DNA from: JACQFK01 sp036383955
GTDB taxonomy: Bacteria; Planctomycetota; MHYJ01; JACPRB01
NCBI GenBank assembly: GCA_036383955.1
Contig: DASVNH010000224.1
Coordinates: 1-64,000, forward strand
DNA: 64,000 nt
Reading direction: 5' to 3'
In this document: piece by piece, positions 1-7,260 of the stretch
Numbering within the stretch: position 1 is the first letter of the stretch
Layout of the letters: the number at the start of each line of letters is the position of its first letter
Translations under genes and position numbers: made by a program
Notes under the pieces: generated by a model
What the model was told of the DNA's origin: nothing
The model's database searches: none
What the model saw: the letters and a program-made list of their open reading frames with translations, nothing else

Positions 1-1145
1 CAGGCCTCGCCGTCCGCGAGCTCCGGCCGCGCCGCCGCGCCGCGGTCGAGCAGCGTCTCCGCGTCGGGATTCAGCAGCGGCTCGCCCTGCGCGAGCCAGA
101 TCAGGACGTTGACCGCCACGATCACGACGCCCACCGGCGCCGCCTGGAGCGGGCTGATCCGTTCGACCGGGGCGGGCTTGTCCGGGCGCGCGCGTTCCGA
201 GAGCTCCCCCCCGAGCCAGTGGAACGGCGGCGCCATGCCCAGCGCGCGCTCGTAGTCCAGCCGCGCCTCGGCCTTGCGTCCCAGCTCCTCCTTCGCCCGG
301 CCGCGGAAGTAGAAGCTCTCGACGTCCTCCACCGACGCCTTCGCCGCCCGCTCGAGGTCCTCGAGCGCGCCGGCCTCGTTCAAGCCTCCCCCGAACGGCG
401 GGGCCTTCCCGCCTCCGAAGCGCGCCAGGGCCCGGCAGAAGAGCGGCGTGGGATGTCCGGGCGCCAGCTCGATCGCCCGCTCGAGGTCCCGCATGGCTTC
501 GGTCGGATAGCCGGCCAGCCGGTACTGCGTCGACCGCTCGACCAGCGCGGGGACGTCGTCGGGCCTCTTGTCGAGCAGGGCGGTCCAGTCTTTCACGGCC
601 CCCTTGGCGTCCCGCAGCCAGCCGCGGGTCCGCGCGCGCAGCCGCAGCACGCCCGCCTCGGTGACGCCCGCCTCGACCACCCGGTCCAGCAGCGCCCGCG
701 CCGCCTTGTGCTCGCCCAGCGCCGCCGCCGCGAAGGCCCGGTATTGCAGCGACAGCAGGTCGTCGGCGGCCGCGTCCTTCACGGCCTTCAGGTCCGCCCG
801 GCCCGCCTCCTCCTCCCCGAAGCCCGTCCGCCACAGCGCGCGCCAGTAGAGCGCCGGCACGTGCGCCGGATCCGCGCGCAGCGCCGCCTCCGCGTCCTGG
901 AGAGCCGCGCGGGGGTCGGCCGCCAGCCGCGCCCGGGCCAGCAGGGCGTCGGCGCAGGCGGGATCGAGGGCGAGGGCGCGCTCGACGTCCTCCTTCGCCC
1001 CCGCGGCGTCGCGGACCGCCGCCCGGCCCGCGTAGAGCGCGGCCGCGCCGGGAAAGTCCCGGATCGCCTGGTCGTAGGCGTCCCGGGCGCCCGCGACGTC
1101 CCCCGCCCACAGAAGCTTCCGGGCGTGATCGCGGCGGTCCAGCAC
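1..1145 (-). CDS. TPR protein fused to an apparent rhomboid protease (C-terminus outside window)
   Basis: Reading leftward from a GTG at 1145, the frame is open to the window edge, about 380 residues. The first ~310 residues are a run of TPR-like helical pairs with recurring patterns such as AIRDFPGAAALYAGRA and AIELAPGHPTPLFCRA. The visible end changes character: a hydrophobic segment (VGVVIVAVNVLIWLA) is followed by a G...P.L.DGEA stretch. This order matches the start of rhomboid intramembrane serine proteases, where TM1 leads to the conserved GE-W-R-L segment. The catalytic GxSG and His lie outside the window, so protease activity cannot be confirmed. The GTG lies 1 nt past the larB stop, so the two are probably co-transcribed. 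Other GTG or ATG starts are possible. Confidence 0.72.
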   Translation of the reverse strand, partial: MLDRRDHARKLLWAGDVAGARDAYDQAIRDFPGAAALYAGRAAVRDAAGAKEDVERALALDPACADALLARARLAADPRAALQDAEAALRADPAHVPALYWRALWRTGFGEEEAGRADLKAVKDAAADDLLSLQYRAFAAAALGEHKAARALLDRVVEAGVTEAGVLRLRARTRGWLRDAKGAVKDWTALLDKRPDDVPALVERSTQYRLAGYPTEAMRDLERAIELAPGHPTPLFCRALARFGGGKAPPFGGGLNEAGALEDLERAAKASVEDVESFYFRGRAKEELGRKAEARLDYERALGMAPPFHWLGGELSERARPDKPAPVERISPLQAAPVGVVIVAVNVLIWLAQGEPLLNPDAETLLDRGAAARPELADGEA

Positions 1146-1146
1146 G

Positions 1147-1893
1147 TCAGTCCCCGCGCGCGATCAGGGCCGCCGAGTAGCCGGCGCCAAAGCCGTTGTC
1201 GATGTTGACCGTCGTCACGCCCGAGGCGCAGGAGTTGAGCATCGCGAGCAGCGTCGCGAGCCCCTCGAAATTCGCGCCGTAGCCCACGCTCGTCGGCACG
1301 GCGATCACGGGACGTCGGACGAGCCCGCCGATCACGCTCGCGAGCGCGCCTTCCATGCCGGCCACCACGACCACGACCTTCGCGTCCGTGACCAGCCGCT
1401 GATGCGCGAGCAGCCGGTGGACCCCGGCCACGCCGACGTCGTACAGCGTCTTCACGCGCGCGCCCAGCGCCTCGGCCGTCACCCGCGCCTCCTCGGCGAC
1501 CGGGATGTCGGCCGTGCCCGCCGACACGACCAGCGCGTAGCCGTCGTGGAGCGGAGGACGTCCGCCCACCGTCACGCAGCGCGCGGCCTCGTGCCAGGCG
1601 GCGCGGCGGTCGATCTTGCGGAGGGCCCGGTGGATCTCGGGCGTGGCGCGCGTGGCCAGGAGGTCGCCGTCGCGCCGCAGGATCTCGCGGGCGATCGCGA
1701 CGACCTGCTTCAGCGTCTTGCCGCGGCAGTAGATCACCTCCGGGAAGCCGCAGCGCAGCGCGCGATGGTGGTCGACCTTCGCGAATTCGAGGTCGCCGAA
1801 GGGGAGGTCGCGAAGCTCGCGGAGCAGCGCGTCCTGCGGGAGGCGGCCGCGGCGGTAGCGATCGAGGAGGGACTTGAGGCGGCGCTCGTTCAT
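1147..1893 (-). CDS. larB: LarB, nickel-pincer cofactor biosynthesis protein
   Basis: A 248-residue protein with the PurE/AIR-carboxylase-like fold of LarB. Visible signatures are SAGTADIPVAEEA (124-135), GMEGALASVIGG (179-190), PTSVGYG (200-206) and NIDNGFGAGYSAA (230-242). LarB carboxylates and hydrolyses nicotinic acid adenine dinucleotide, the first step in making the nickel-pincer cofactor of lactate racemase-like enzymes. The partners LarC, LarE and LarA are not in the window, so their presence elsewhere is an assumption. The start is divergent from a membrane-protein gene only about 30 bp away, and the TPR/rhomboid gene follows directly. Confidence 0.93.
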   Translation of the reverse strand: MNERRLKSLLDRYRRGRLPQDALLRELRDLPFGDLEFAKVDHHRALRCGFPEVIYCRGKTLKQVVAIAREILRRDGDLLATRATPEIHRALRKIDRRAAWHEAARCVTVGGRPPLHDGYALVVSAGTADIPVAEEARVTAEALGARVKTLYDVGVAGVHRLLAHQRLVTDAKVVVVVAGMEGALASVIGGLVRRPVIAVPTSVGYGANFEGLATLLAMLNSCASGVTTVNIDNGFGAGYSAALIARGD

Positions 1894-1907
1894 GGGGATC
1901 CGAATTG

Positions 1908-1913
1908 TATACT
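1908..1913 (+). promoter_or_regulatory. -10 element (TATACT) close to the start codon
   Basis: TATACT preceded by TTG lies 9 nt before the ATG at 1923. Transcription from it would start at or next to the start codon, and there is no Shine-Dalgarno sequence. It belongs to a set of similar arrangements in this window (30255, 43670, 55115, 56400). Confidence 0.5.
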
Positions 1914-1922
1914 GGCGCGACC

Positions 1923-2534
1923 ATGAGCGTCAAAGCCCCGGTTCCTCGCGCGTACTGGGTGCTCTCCGTGCTGCTCTGCCTCTGCACGCTCGTCGCCCTC
2001 TGGATCACCGCCTGGAAGATCCGCCAGGACAAGGTCGCGGCCCGCCGCGGAGGACGTCAGGACGAGCCCTCGGAAACCGACCGCCTCCGCCGTCTGCCGC
2101 TCGCCCGGGGCAAGAGCGTGCGGGCGGGCCATTTCAAGCTGGGCTATCCCCGCGACGGCGCGCTGCAGGTGCTCGACCTCAACGCGCGGACCCTCGTCAC
2201 GTTCACGGACATCGCTCCCGGAGAGCGCCGCGGCTGGCAGGAGCTGCGGCTGACCTGCGTCGCCGCCGATCCGCAGGCCTACCTGATCGAAGCCGAGTTC
2301 CGCCCCGGCTCCGCCTGCCTCGGCCCCGGCGAGTACGCGGACCTCAAGGCGGGGCTCCAGATCGAGCTCGACGAGGGGCGGCTCCTGACCGTCGTGCGCT
2401 GGGACGCGGAGAAGCCCGAGATCTATCTGGCGGGCCCCTCGGGCGAGGCCGGGCTGGCCGACGGGGGCGAGTTCAGGATCCCGCCCTACCGCGCCCGGCT
2501 GGCCGGCCGCGTGCTGCGCGTTTCCCGCGACTAG
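1923..2534 (+). CDS. Membrane-anchored protein of unknown function
   Basis: A 203-residue protein with one N-terminal membrane segment (about residues 8-27, YWVLSVLLCLCTLVALWIT), a short basic stretch, and a soluble ~160-residue domain predicted outside the cytoplasm. I recognise no family. The soluble part is rich in short beta-type stretches with no catalytic motif. A TTG at 1905 would add six residues, but ATG 1923 fits the -10 box at 1908-1913 better, giving a leaderless or near-leaderless transcript. It is divergent from larB and upstream of the sulfatase pair, with no clear functional link to either. Confidence 0.7.
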   Translation: MSVKAPVPRAYWVLSVLLCLCTLVALWITAWKIRQDKVAARRGGRQDEPSETDRLRRLPLARGKSVRAGHFKLGYPRDGALQVLDLNARTLVTFTDIAPGERRGWQELRLTCVAADPQAYLIEAEFRPGSACLGPGEYADLKAGLQIELDEGRLLTVVRWDAEKPEIYLAGPSGEAGLADGGEFRIPPYRARLAGRVLRVSRD

Positions 2535-2562
2535 CCGGCCGCCCCGGGGGTTCAAGCCCTGT

Positions 2563-3999
2563 ATGAAAAACCATAAATCGTACTGTCCAATTTATGGTGC
2601 CTTCGTCGCGCTTCTCCTCCTCCTCGGCGCGGCGCCCGACGAGAAGCTCAACGTGCTGTTCATCGCCGTCGACGACCTCAAGCCCGCCCTGGGCTGTTAC
2701 GGCGACGCGCTCGCGAAGACGCCAAACCTCGACGCCCTGGCTGCGCGCGGCACCGCGTTCACGCGGGCCTACTGCCAACAGGCGGTCTGCAGCCCCTCGC
2801 GCTCATCGCTGCTCACGGGCCGCCGCCCCGACACGACCAAGGTCTGGGACCTCGAAACGCACTTCCGGACCGCCCTGCCGGACGTCGTCACCCTCCCCCA
2901 GCACTTCAAGGCCCACGGCTGGCACACGCAGGCCTTCGGCAAGATCTATCACGGCGGCTACGACGACAAGCCCTCGTGGAGCGTCCCGACGACCACCCCG
3001 AAGAAGCCCAACGTCGGGCCCGAGGGCCAGGCCCTCGTCAAGCGCCTCAAGGAGGAGCGGCCGAACGACGACAAGATCCGCGGCCTCCCGTTCGAGGCCC
3101 CGGACGTCGACGACGCCTCCCTCGCCGACGGCTCGATCGCGGACCAGGCGATCGACGCCCTGCGCGGCCTCAAGGACAAGCCGTTCTTTCTGGCCGTCGG
3201 GTTCCTCCGCCCGCACCTGCCCTTCGTCGCGCCGAAGAAGTACTGGGACCTCTGGAAGCCCGCGGACTTCGCGCTGCCCGAGGGGACGTCGATCGACGGC
3301 GCCCCGAAATGGGCCCCGCAGGCGGGGGGCGAGCTGCGGCAGTACCACGACGTCCCGAAAAGCGGCGACCTGCCGGACGCGCTGCGGCGGAACCTGCTGC
3401 ACGGGTACTACGCGGCGACGGCCTACATGGACGCGCAGCTGGGGCGGGTCATGAAGGAGCTGGACGCGCTCGGGCTGCGGGAGAAGACGGTGGTGGTCGT
3501 CTGGGGCGACCACGGCTGGCATCTCGGCGACCACGGGATGTGGTGCAAGCACACGAACTACGAGCAGGCCACGCGGGCGCCGCTGATCGTCGCGGCGCCG
3601 CGTTACAAATCAAACGGTTTGATTTGTAACAGCCTCGTCGAGTTCGTGGACGTGTACCCGACGCTGGCGGAGCTGGCGGGGCTGCCGCTGCCGGAGGGGC
3701 TCGAGGGCACGAGCTTCGCGCCGCTGCTCGACGACGCGAAGAAGCCCTGGAAGAAGGCGGCCTTCAGCCAGTACCCGCGCGGGATTCCGGGGACGGGGCG
3801 CTGCATGGGATACTCGATGCGAACCGAGCGCTGGCGCTTTGTCGCCTGGGAGGCCAAGGCGGTCGCCGAGTACGAGCTCTACGACCTCGAGAAGGATCCC
3901 GGCGAGACCGTGAACCTGGCGAAAAAGCCCGAGCACGCCGAGCTCGTCAAGACGCTGACGGCCCAGCTCAAGGCCGGCTGGAAGGAAGCCAAACCGTGA
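2563..3999 (+). CDS. Secreted sulfatase, iduronate-2-sulfatase-like
   Basis: A 478-residue type I sulfatase with an N-terminal hydrophobic signal segment (about 11-24). Metal-binding Asp residues are in FIAVDD (33-38). The formylglycine motif CSPSR is at 76-80, so Cys76 is the predicted formylglycine precursor. WGDHGWHLGDHG in the C-terminal half supplies further active-site residues. The THFRTALPDVVTLPQHFKAHGW region is typical of the iduronate-2-sulfatase branch. It probably removes sulfate from a polysaccharide outside the cytoplasm. It overlaps the next sulfatase by 4 nt, so they are translationally coupled. Two 29-bp palindromes lie in the gene: one in the signal-peptide codons and one encoding RYKSNGLICN near residue 347. 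Confidence 0.93.
   Translation: MKNHKSYCPIYGAFVALLLLLGAAPDEKLNVLFIAVDDLKPALGCYGDALAKTPNLDALAARGTAFTRAYCQQAVCSPSRSSLLTGRRPDTTKVWDLETHFRTALPDVVTLPQHFKAHGWHTQAFGKIYHGGYDDKPSWSVPTTTPKKPNVGPEGQALVKRLKEERPNDDKIRGLPFEAPDVDDASLADGSIADQAIDALRGLKDKPFFLAVGFLRPHLPFVAPKKYWDLWKPADFALPEGTSIDGAPKWAPQAGGELRQYHDVPKSGDLPDALRRNLLHGYYAATAYMDAQLGRVMKELDALGLREKTVVVVWGDHGWHLGDHGMWCKHTNYEQATRAPLIVAAPRYKSNGLICNSLVEFVDVYPTLAELAGLPLPEGLEGTSFAPLLDDAKKPWKKAAFSQYPRGIPGTGRCMGYSMRTERWRFVAWEAKAVAEYELYDLEKDPGETVNLAKKPEHAELVKTLTAQLKAGWKEAKP
2570..2598. repeat. 29-bp palindrome P1
   Basis: Perfect 9-bp arms ACCATAAAT and ATTTATGGT around an 11-nt centre, 29 nt in all, A/T-rich against a GC-rich background. It overlaps the first codons of the first sulfatase. 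The length and inner pattern match P2 (3602-3630), though the outer arm bases differ in a compensating way. Confidence 0.75.
3602..3630. repeat. 29-bp palindrome P2
   Basis: Perfect 14-bp arms, left GTTACAAATCAAAC and right GTTTGATTTGTAAC, around one G. It lies inside the first sulfatase, in frame, in the loop just before the conserved LVEFVDVYPTL segment, so it replaces a variable stretch without adding obvious length. It is about 76% identical to P3. Confidence 0.85.
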
Positions 4000-5369
4000 A
4001 GAAGCTCCTGTTCGCGCTCCTGCTCCTGGGCGCCGGCCGCGAGACGCGGCCCAACATCCTCGTGCTCATCGCCGACGACTGGGGCTACGGCCACGCGGGC
4101 GTCTACGGCGACAAGGTCGTGCGGACGCCCACCTTCGACCAGCTGGCCTCCGAAGGCGTGCTCTTCCAGCGCGCCTTCTGCGCCTCGCCGTCCTGCACGC
4201 CCTCGCGCGCCGCCCTGCTGACGGGCCAGCACATCCACCGCCTGCGCGACAGCGGCAACCTCTGGAGCACGCTCTCGCCGAAGATCGACGTCTACCCCGA
4301 CCTCCTGGAAAAGCAGGGCTACACCGTCGGCCTCCGCGGCAAGGGCTGGGGCCCCGGGGACTTCAAGGCAGACGGCCGCGCGCGCAACCCCGCGGGGCCG
4401 AACGTGAAGGACTTCGGCGACTTCCTCAAGGGCGTGCCCGCCGACAATCCCTTCTGCTTCTGGTTCGGCTCGTCCGACCCCCACCGCGCGTACGAGAAAG
4501 GCTCGGGCGCGAAGTCCGGGTTGAAGGCGGAGGACGTCGTCGTGCCGCCCTACTTCCCGGACACCCCCGACGTCCGCAATGACATCCTCGACTACTACTT
4601 CGAGGTCCAGCGCTTCGACCGCGATTGCGCCGACCTCCTCAAGACGCTCGAGGCGTCGGGCCGCGCCGCCGACACGATCGTGGTCGTCACGAGCGACAAC
4701 GGCATGCCCTTCCCGCGCTGCAAGGCGAACGTCTACGACTCCGGGACGCGCATGCCGCTGGCGATCCGGTGGACGTCGAAGATCAAGCCCCGGGTCGTCG
4801 ACGCCCTGGTCAGCCATACGGACCTGGCGCCGACGTTCCTCGAGGCGGCGGGCCTGCCCGTGCCGCCGGAGATGACGGGCCGTTCGCTGCTGCCCCTGCT
4901 GAAAGGCGAGGCCCAGGAGCGGAGCCGCGTGTTCTTCGGCCGCGAGCGGCACGCGAACGTGCGGCAGGGCGACCTGAGCTATCCCTGCCGCGTGATCCGC
5001 ACGGCGGACTTCGCCTACGTCCGCAACCTGCGGCCCGACCGCTGGCCGGGCGGCGACCCCGAGCAGTACTTCGCGGTGGGCCCCTTCGGCGACTGCGACA
5101 ACGGGCCGACGAAGGACGTCGTGCTCTCCGACCGCGCCTGCGCCTCCTTCCAGGGGGCGTTCGGGAAGCGGCCCGAGGAGGAGCTCTTCGACCTCGGCAA
5201 GGACCCGCACCAGCTGAAGAACCTGGCCGCCGACCCGACCTATGCCGAGGTGAAGGCGAAGCTGCGCGCCGAGCTCGACGCCTGGCTCAAGGAGACGGGC
5301 GATCCTCGCGCGCTGGATCCGGCGTCGGACGTCTTCGACAAGTACCCGTACCACGGCAAGCGAGGATAA
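3996..5369 (+). CDS. Secreted sulfatase, heparan N-sulfatase-like
   Basis: A 457-residue type I sulfatase. It has a short signal peptide (MKKLLFALLLLGAG), metal-binding ADDWG (26-30) and CTPSR at 67-71, with Cys67 the predicted formylglycine site. VVTSDNGMPFPR near residue 232 completes the metal and sulfate pocket. The N-sulfoglucosamine sulfohydrolase branch fits best. The GTG start overlaps the end of the preceding sulfatase (GTGA), giving translational coupling. The two probably act on the same sulfated glycan. The formylglycine-generating enzyme needed for activation is not in the window. Confidence 0.93.
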   Translation: MKKLLFALLLLGAGRETRPNILVLIADDWGYGHAGVYGDKVVRTPTFDQLASEGVLFQRAFCASPSCTPSRAALLTGQHIHRLRDSGNLWSTLSPKIDVYPDLLEKQGYTVGLRGKGWGPGDFKADGRARNPAGPNVKDFGDFLKGVPADNPFCFWFGSSDPHRAYEKGSGAKSGLKAEDVVVPPYFPDTPDVRNDILDYYFEVQRFDRDCADLLKTLEASGRAADTIVVVTSDNGMPFPRCKANVYDSGTRMPLAIRWTSKIKPRVVDALVSHTDLAPTFLEAAGLPVPPEMTGRSLLPLLKGEAQERSRVFFGRERHANVRQGDLSYPCRVIRTADFAYVRNLRPDRWPGGDPEQYFAVGPFGDCDNGPTKDVVLSDRACASFQGAFGKRPEEELFDLGKDPHQLKNLAADPTYAEVKAKLRAELDAWLKETGDPRALDPASDVFDKYPYHGKRG

Positions 5370-5371
5370 GT

Positions 5372-5400
5372 GTTACAAAGCATCCAGTTTAGTTCGTAAC
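5372..5400. repeat. 29-bp imperfect palindrome P3
   Basis: GTTACAAA...GTAAC, 29 nt, sharing 22 of 29 positions with P2. Only the outer GTTAC/GTAAC arms pair perfectly. It fills the gap between the second sulfatase stop and the hydrolase start at 5409, so it could be an operator or a small inserted palindrome. Confidence 0.75.
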
Positions 5401-5408
5401 ATCGTGCC

Positions 5409-6113
5409 GTGATTCTCATCCTGGCGCTCCTGCAGGAGCTCACGATCACGGGCGAACGCTTCGCCTGGAAGGACGCGGAGCGGACGTTCGAGGGGATCTA
5501 CCTCAAGCCGGCCGGCGACGGCCCCTTCCCCGCCGTGCTGATCAGCCACGGCCTGGGCGGCAACCCCGAGGGCTTCAGCCTCCCCAAGGCCAGGGAGATG
5601 GTGAAGTGGGGCCTCGTCTGCATCGGACCCGCCTACACCCACGCCGGCAAGGGCGGCGATCGCGCGACGTTCGGAGCGAGCGACGAGAATCTCAAGCGGG
5701 CGGCGATCTGCCTCGACATCCTCGGCAAGCAGCCTTACGTCGACGCCAAGCGGATCGCGGCCTACGGCAACAGCATGGGCGCGTTCGTGACGGTCGGGCT
5801 GGCGGCCGTCGACACCCGCCTGAAGGCCGCGGCGATCACGGCCGGGGGCGTCGCGCCCAAGGACGGCCTGCCCGCCCCCTCCGAGGCCGTCGCCGCCAAG
5901 ATCCGCGTGCCCATCTACACGCTGCACGGGATGTCGGACACCACCGTCCGCCCCGAGCAGTCGCAGAAGCTCAACGACATCCTCGCGACGTCCATGGTCT
6001 CGAACGGCCGCGCGACGTACGAGGGCGTCGGCCACAACCTGCACCAGGAGAAGGCGGCGGACGTCTACGCCAAGATCAAAGCCTGGTTCGAAAAGCACGG
6101 CGTGTTGCGGTAG
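5409..6113 (+). CDS. Alpha/beta hydrolase, dienelactone-hydrolase-like
   Basis: A 234-residue alpha/beta hydrolase. Visible elements are the oxyanion segment LISHGLGG (44-51), the nucleophile elbow GNSMGA with Ser122, an Asp in HGMSDTTV (about 175-182) and a His in GVGHNLH (about 211-217). It starts with GTG and has only a weak hydrophobic N-terminus, so secretion is uncertain. It lies 39 bp after the second sulfatase and could be in the same transcript, perhaps de-esterifying the sulfated glycan or handling a product. The substrate cannot be read from the sequence. Confidence 0.85.
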   Translation: MILILALLQELTITGERFAWKDAERTFEGIYLKPAGDGPFPAVLISHGLGGNPEGFSLPKAREMVKWGLVCIGPAYTHAGKGGDRATFGASDENLKRAAICLDILGKQPYVDAKRIAAYGNSMGAFVTVGLAAVDTRLKAAAITAGGVAPKDGLPAPSEAVAAKIRVPIYTLHGMSDTTVRPEQSQKLNDILATSMVSNGRATYEGVGHNLHQEKAADVYAKIKAWFEKHGVLR

Positions 6114-6114
6114 C

Positions 6115-6152
6115 AGGTTCAGGTTCAGGTTCAGGTTCAGGTTCAGGTTCAG
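6115..6152 (+). repeat. Hexanucleotide array (AGGTTC)6
   Basis: Six exact AGGTTC units plus AG begin just after the hydrolase stop codon. A short opposed array of the complementary type (CCTGTA, CCTGTA, CCTGAA) lies at 6225-6244. The two could pair in RNA. The region lies between convergent genes. Confidence 0.9.
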
Positions 6153-6166
6153 AAAATCCCCCCCTT

Positions 6167-6183
6167 CCCCCCCCCGGGGGGGG
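6167..6183. other. C-run/G-run palindrome
   Basis: Nine C followed by eight G, in the same convergent intergenic gap as the hexamer array. It can fold into a strong hairpin, possibly a bidirectional terminator, although no T-tract follows. Confidence 0.5.
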
Positions 6184-6224
6184 ATACTGATCCACAAGGT
6201 CATCAGGAGCATCGGGGGGAGCGT

Positions 6225-6244
6225 CCTGTACCTGTACCTGAACC
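6225..6244 (-). repeat. Short opposed hexamer array
   Basis: CCTGTA twice, then CCTGAA and CC. On the minus strand this is GGTTCA followed by GGTACA units, the same family as 6115-6152 in reverse orientation. It lies just before the tsaD stop codon. Confidence 0.7.
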
Positions 6245-6249
6245 GGTCG

Positions 6250-7260
6250 TCAGGCGTGGTGTTTGGTGGCCGTCGCGTCGAGCCACAAGTCGCTCGCGCG
6301 GCCGGCCTTCAGCAGGTGCCAGCCCAGGCCGGCGATCATCGCGGCGTTGTCGCCGCAGTAGGCCGGCGGCGGAAAATAGGTCTGACATCCGTCGCGCGCG
6401 GCCGCCTTCTCCAGCTTCTCCCGCAGGCGCGTGTTGCAGGCCACGCCCCCGCCCACCGCGATCCTCGACGTCCGCGCCGCGCGGCAGGCCTTCAACGTCT
6501 GCTCGACGAGCATGTCGACGACCGCCTCCTGGAAGCCGGCGGCGACGTCCTTCCGCTCCTCCTCGGACAGCGTCATCGGCTTCTTCGCGTCCTGCCCGCG
6601 CACCCGGTAGAGCACGGCCGTCTTGATCCCGCTGAAGCTGAAGTCGAGGTTCTCCGGCACCGTCCGCTTGAAGACGATCTTGCCCGGATCGCGGCCCTTC
6701 GACAGGGCGTCGATGATCGGCCCGCCCGGAAACCCGAGCTGCAGCATCTTCGCCACCTTGTCGAACGACTCGCCCGCGGCGTCGTCGGTCGTCGCCCCCA
6801 GCGGCGCGTGGTCCATCTCGCTCGTCGAGCGGTAGAGGCTCGTGTGGCCGCCGGAGACGACGAGGCTCACGCAGGGGAAGGCCAGGTCCGGATGCGCCAG
6901 CTTCACGCCGTAGATGTGGCCGTGGATGTGGTCGACGCCCACCAGCGGCTTCCCCGTCGCGAGCGCGAGCGACTTCGCGAAGGACACCCCCACGAGGAGC
7001 GCGCCGACCAGGCCCGGGGTGTTCGTGACGGCGAAGCCGTCGACGTCCTTCAACGCCACGCCGGCGTCGGCGAGGGCCTTTTCGACGACCGGCTGGACGC
7101 TCTCGATGTGGGCGCGGCAGGCGATCTCGGGGACGACGCCGCCGTAGACGCGATGGATGTCGATCTGCGACCGCACCACGTTCGAGCGGACGTCGACGCC
7201 ATCCGCCACGACGGCCGCGGCCGTCTCGTCACAGCTCGATTCGATCCCGAGGATGAGCAC
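6250..7260 (-). CDS. tsaD: TsaD, tRNA N6-threonylcarbamoyladenosine transferase
   Basis: A 336-residue protein starting with GTG at 7260 (LILGIESSCDETAAAVV). It contains the metal-binding HIHGH motif, the ASKHA-fold VVSGGHTSL, FSFSGIKTAV, and GGGVACNTRLR near the C-terminus, all diagnostic of TsaD/Kae1. It transfers the threonylcarbamoyl group to A37 of ANN-decoding tRNAs together with TsaB and TsaE, which are not in the window. The start codon overlaps the stop of the upstream protease gene (TAGTG), so translation is coupled. A longer frame reaching 8595 on this strand is only the protease gene read out of frame. Confidence 0.96.
   Translation of the reverse strand: MLILGIESSCDETAAAVVADGVDVRSNVVRSQIDIHRVYGGVVPEIACRAHIESVQPVVEKALADAGVALKDVDGFAVTNTPGLVGALLVGVSFAKSLALATGKPLVGVDHIHGHIYGVKLAHPDLAFPCVSLVVSGGHTSLYRSTSEMDHAPLGATTDDAAGESFDKVAKMLQLGFPGGPIIDALSKGRDPGKIVFKRTVPENLDFSFSGIKTAVLYRVRGQDAKKPMTLSEEERKDVAAGFQEAVVDMLVEQTLKACRAARTSRIAVGGGVACNTRLREKLEKAAARDGCQTYFPPPAYCGDNAAMIAGLGWHLLKAGRASDLWLDATATKHHA

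Noticed and set aside
788..2032. 414-residue minus-strand frame across larB and its downstream gene
   Set aside because: Arg/Pro-rich translation with no family; it is larB and the TPR gene read in the wrong frame.
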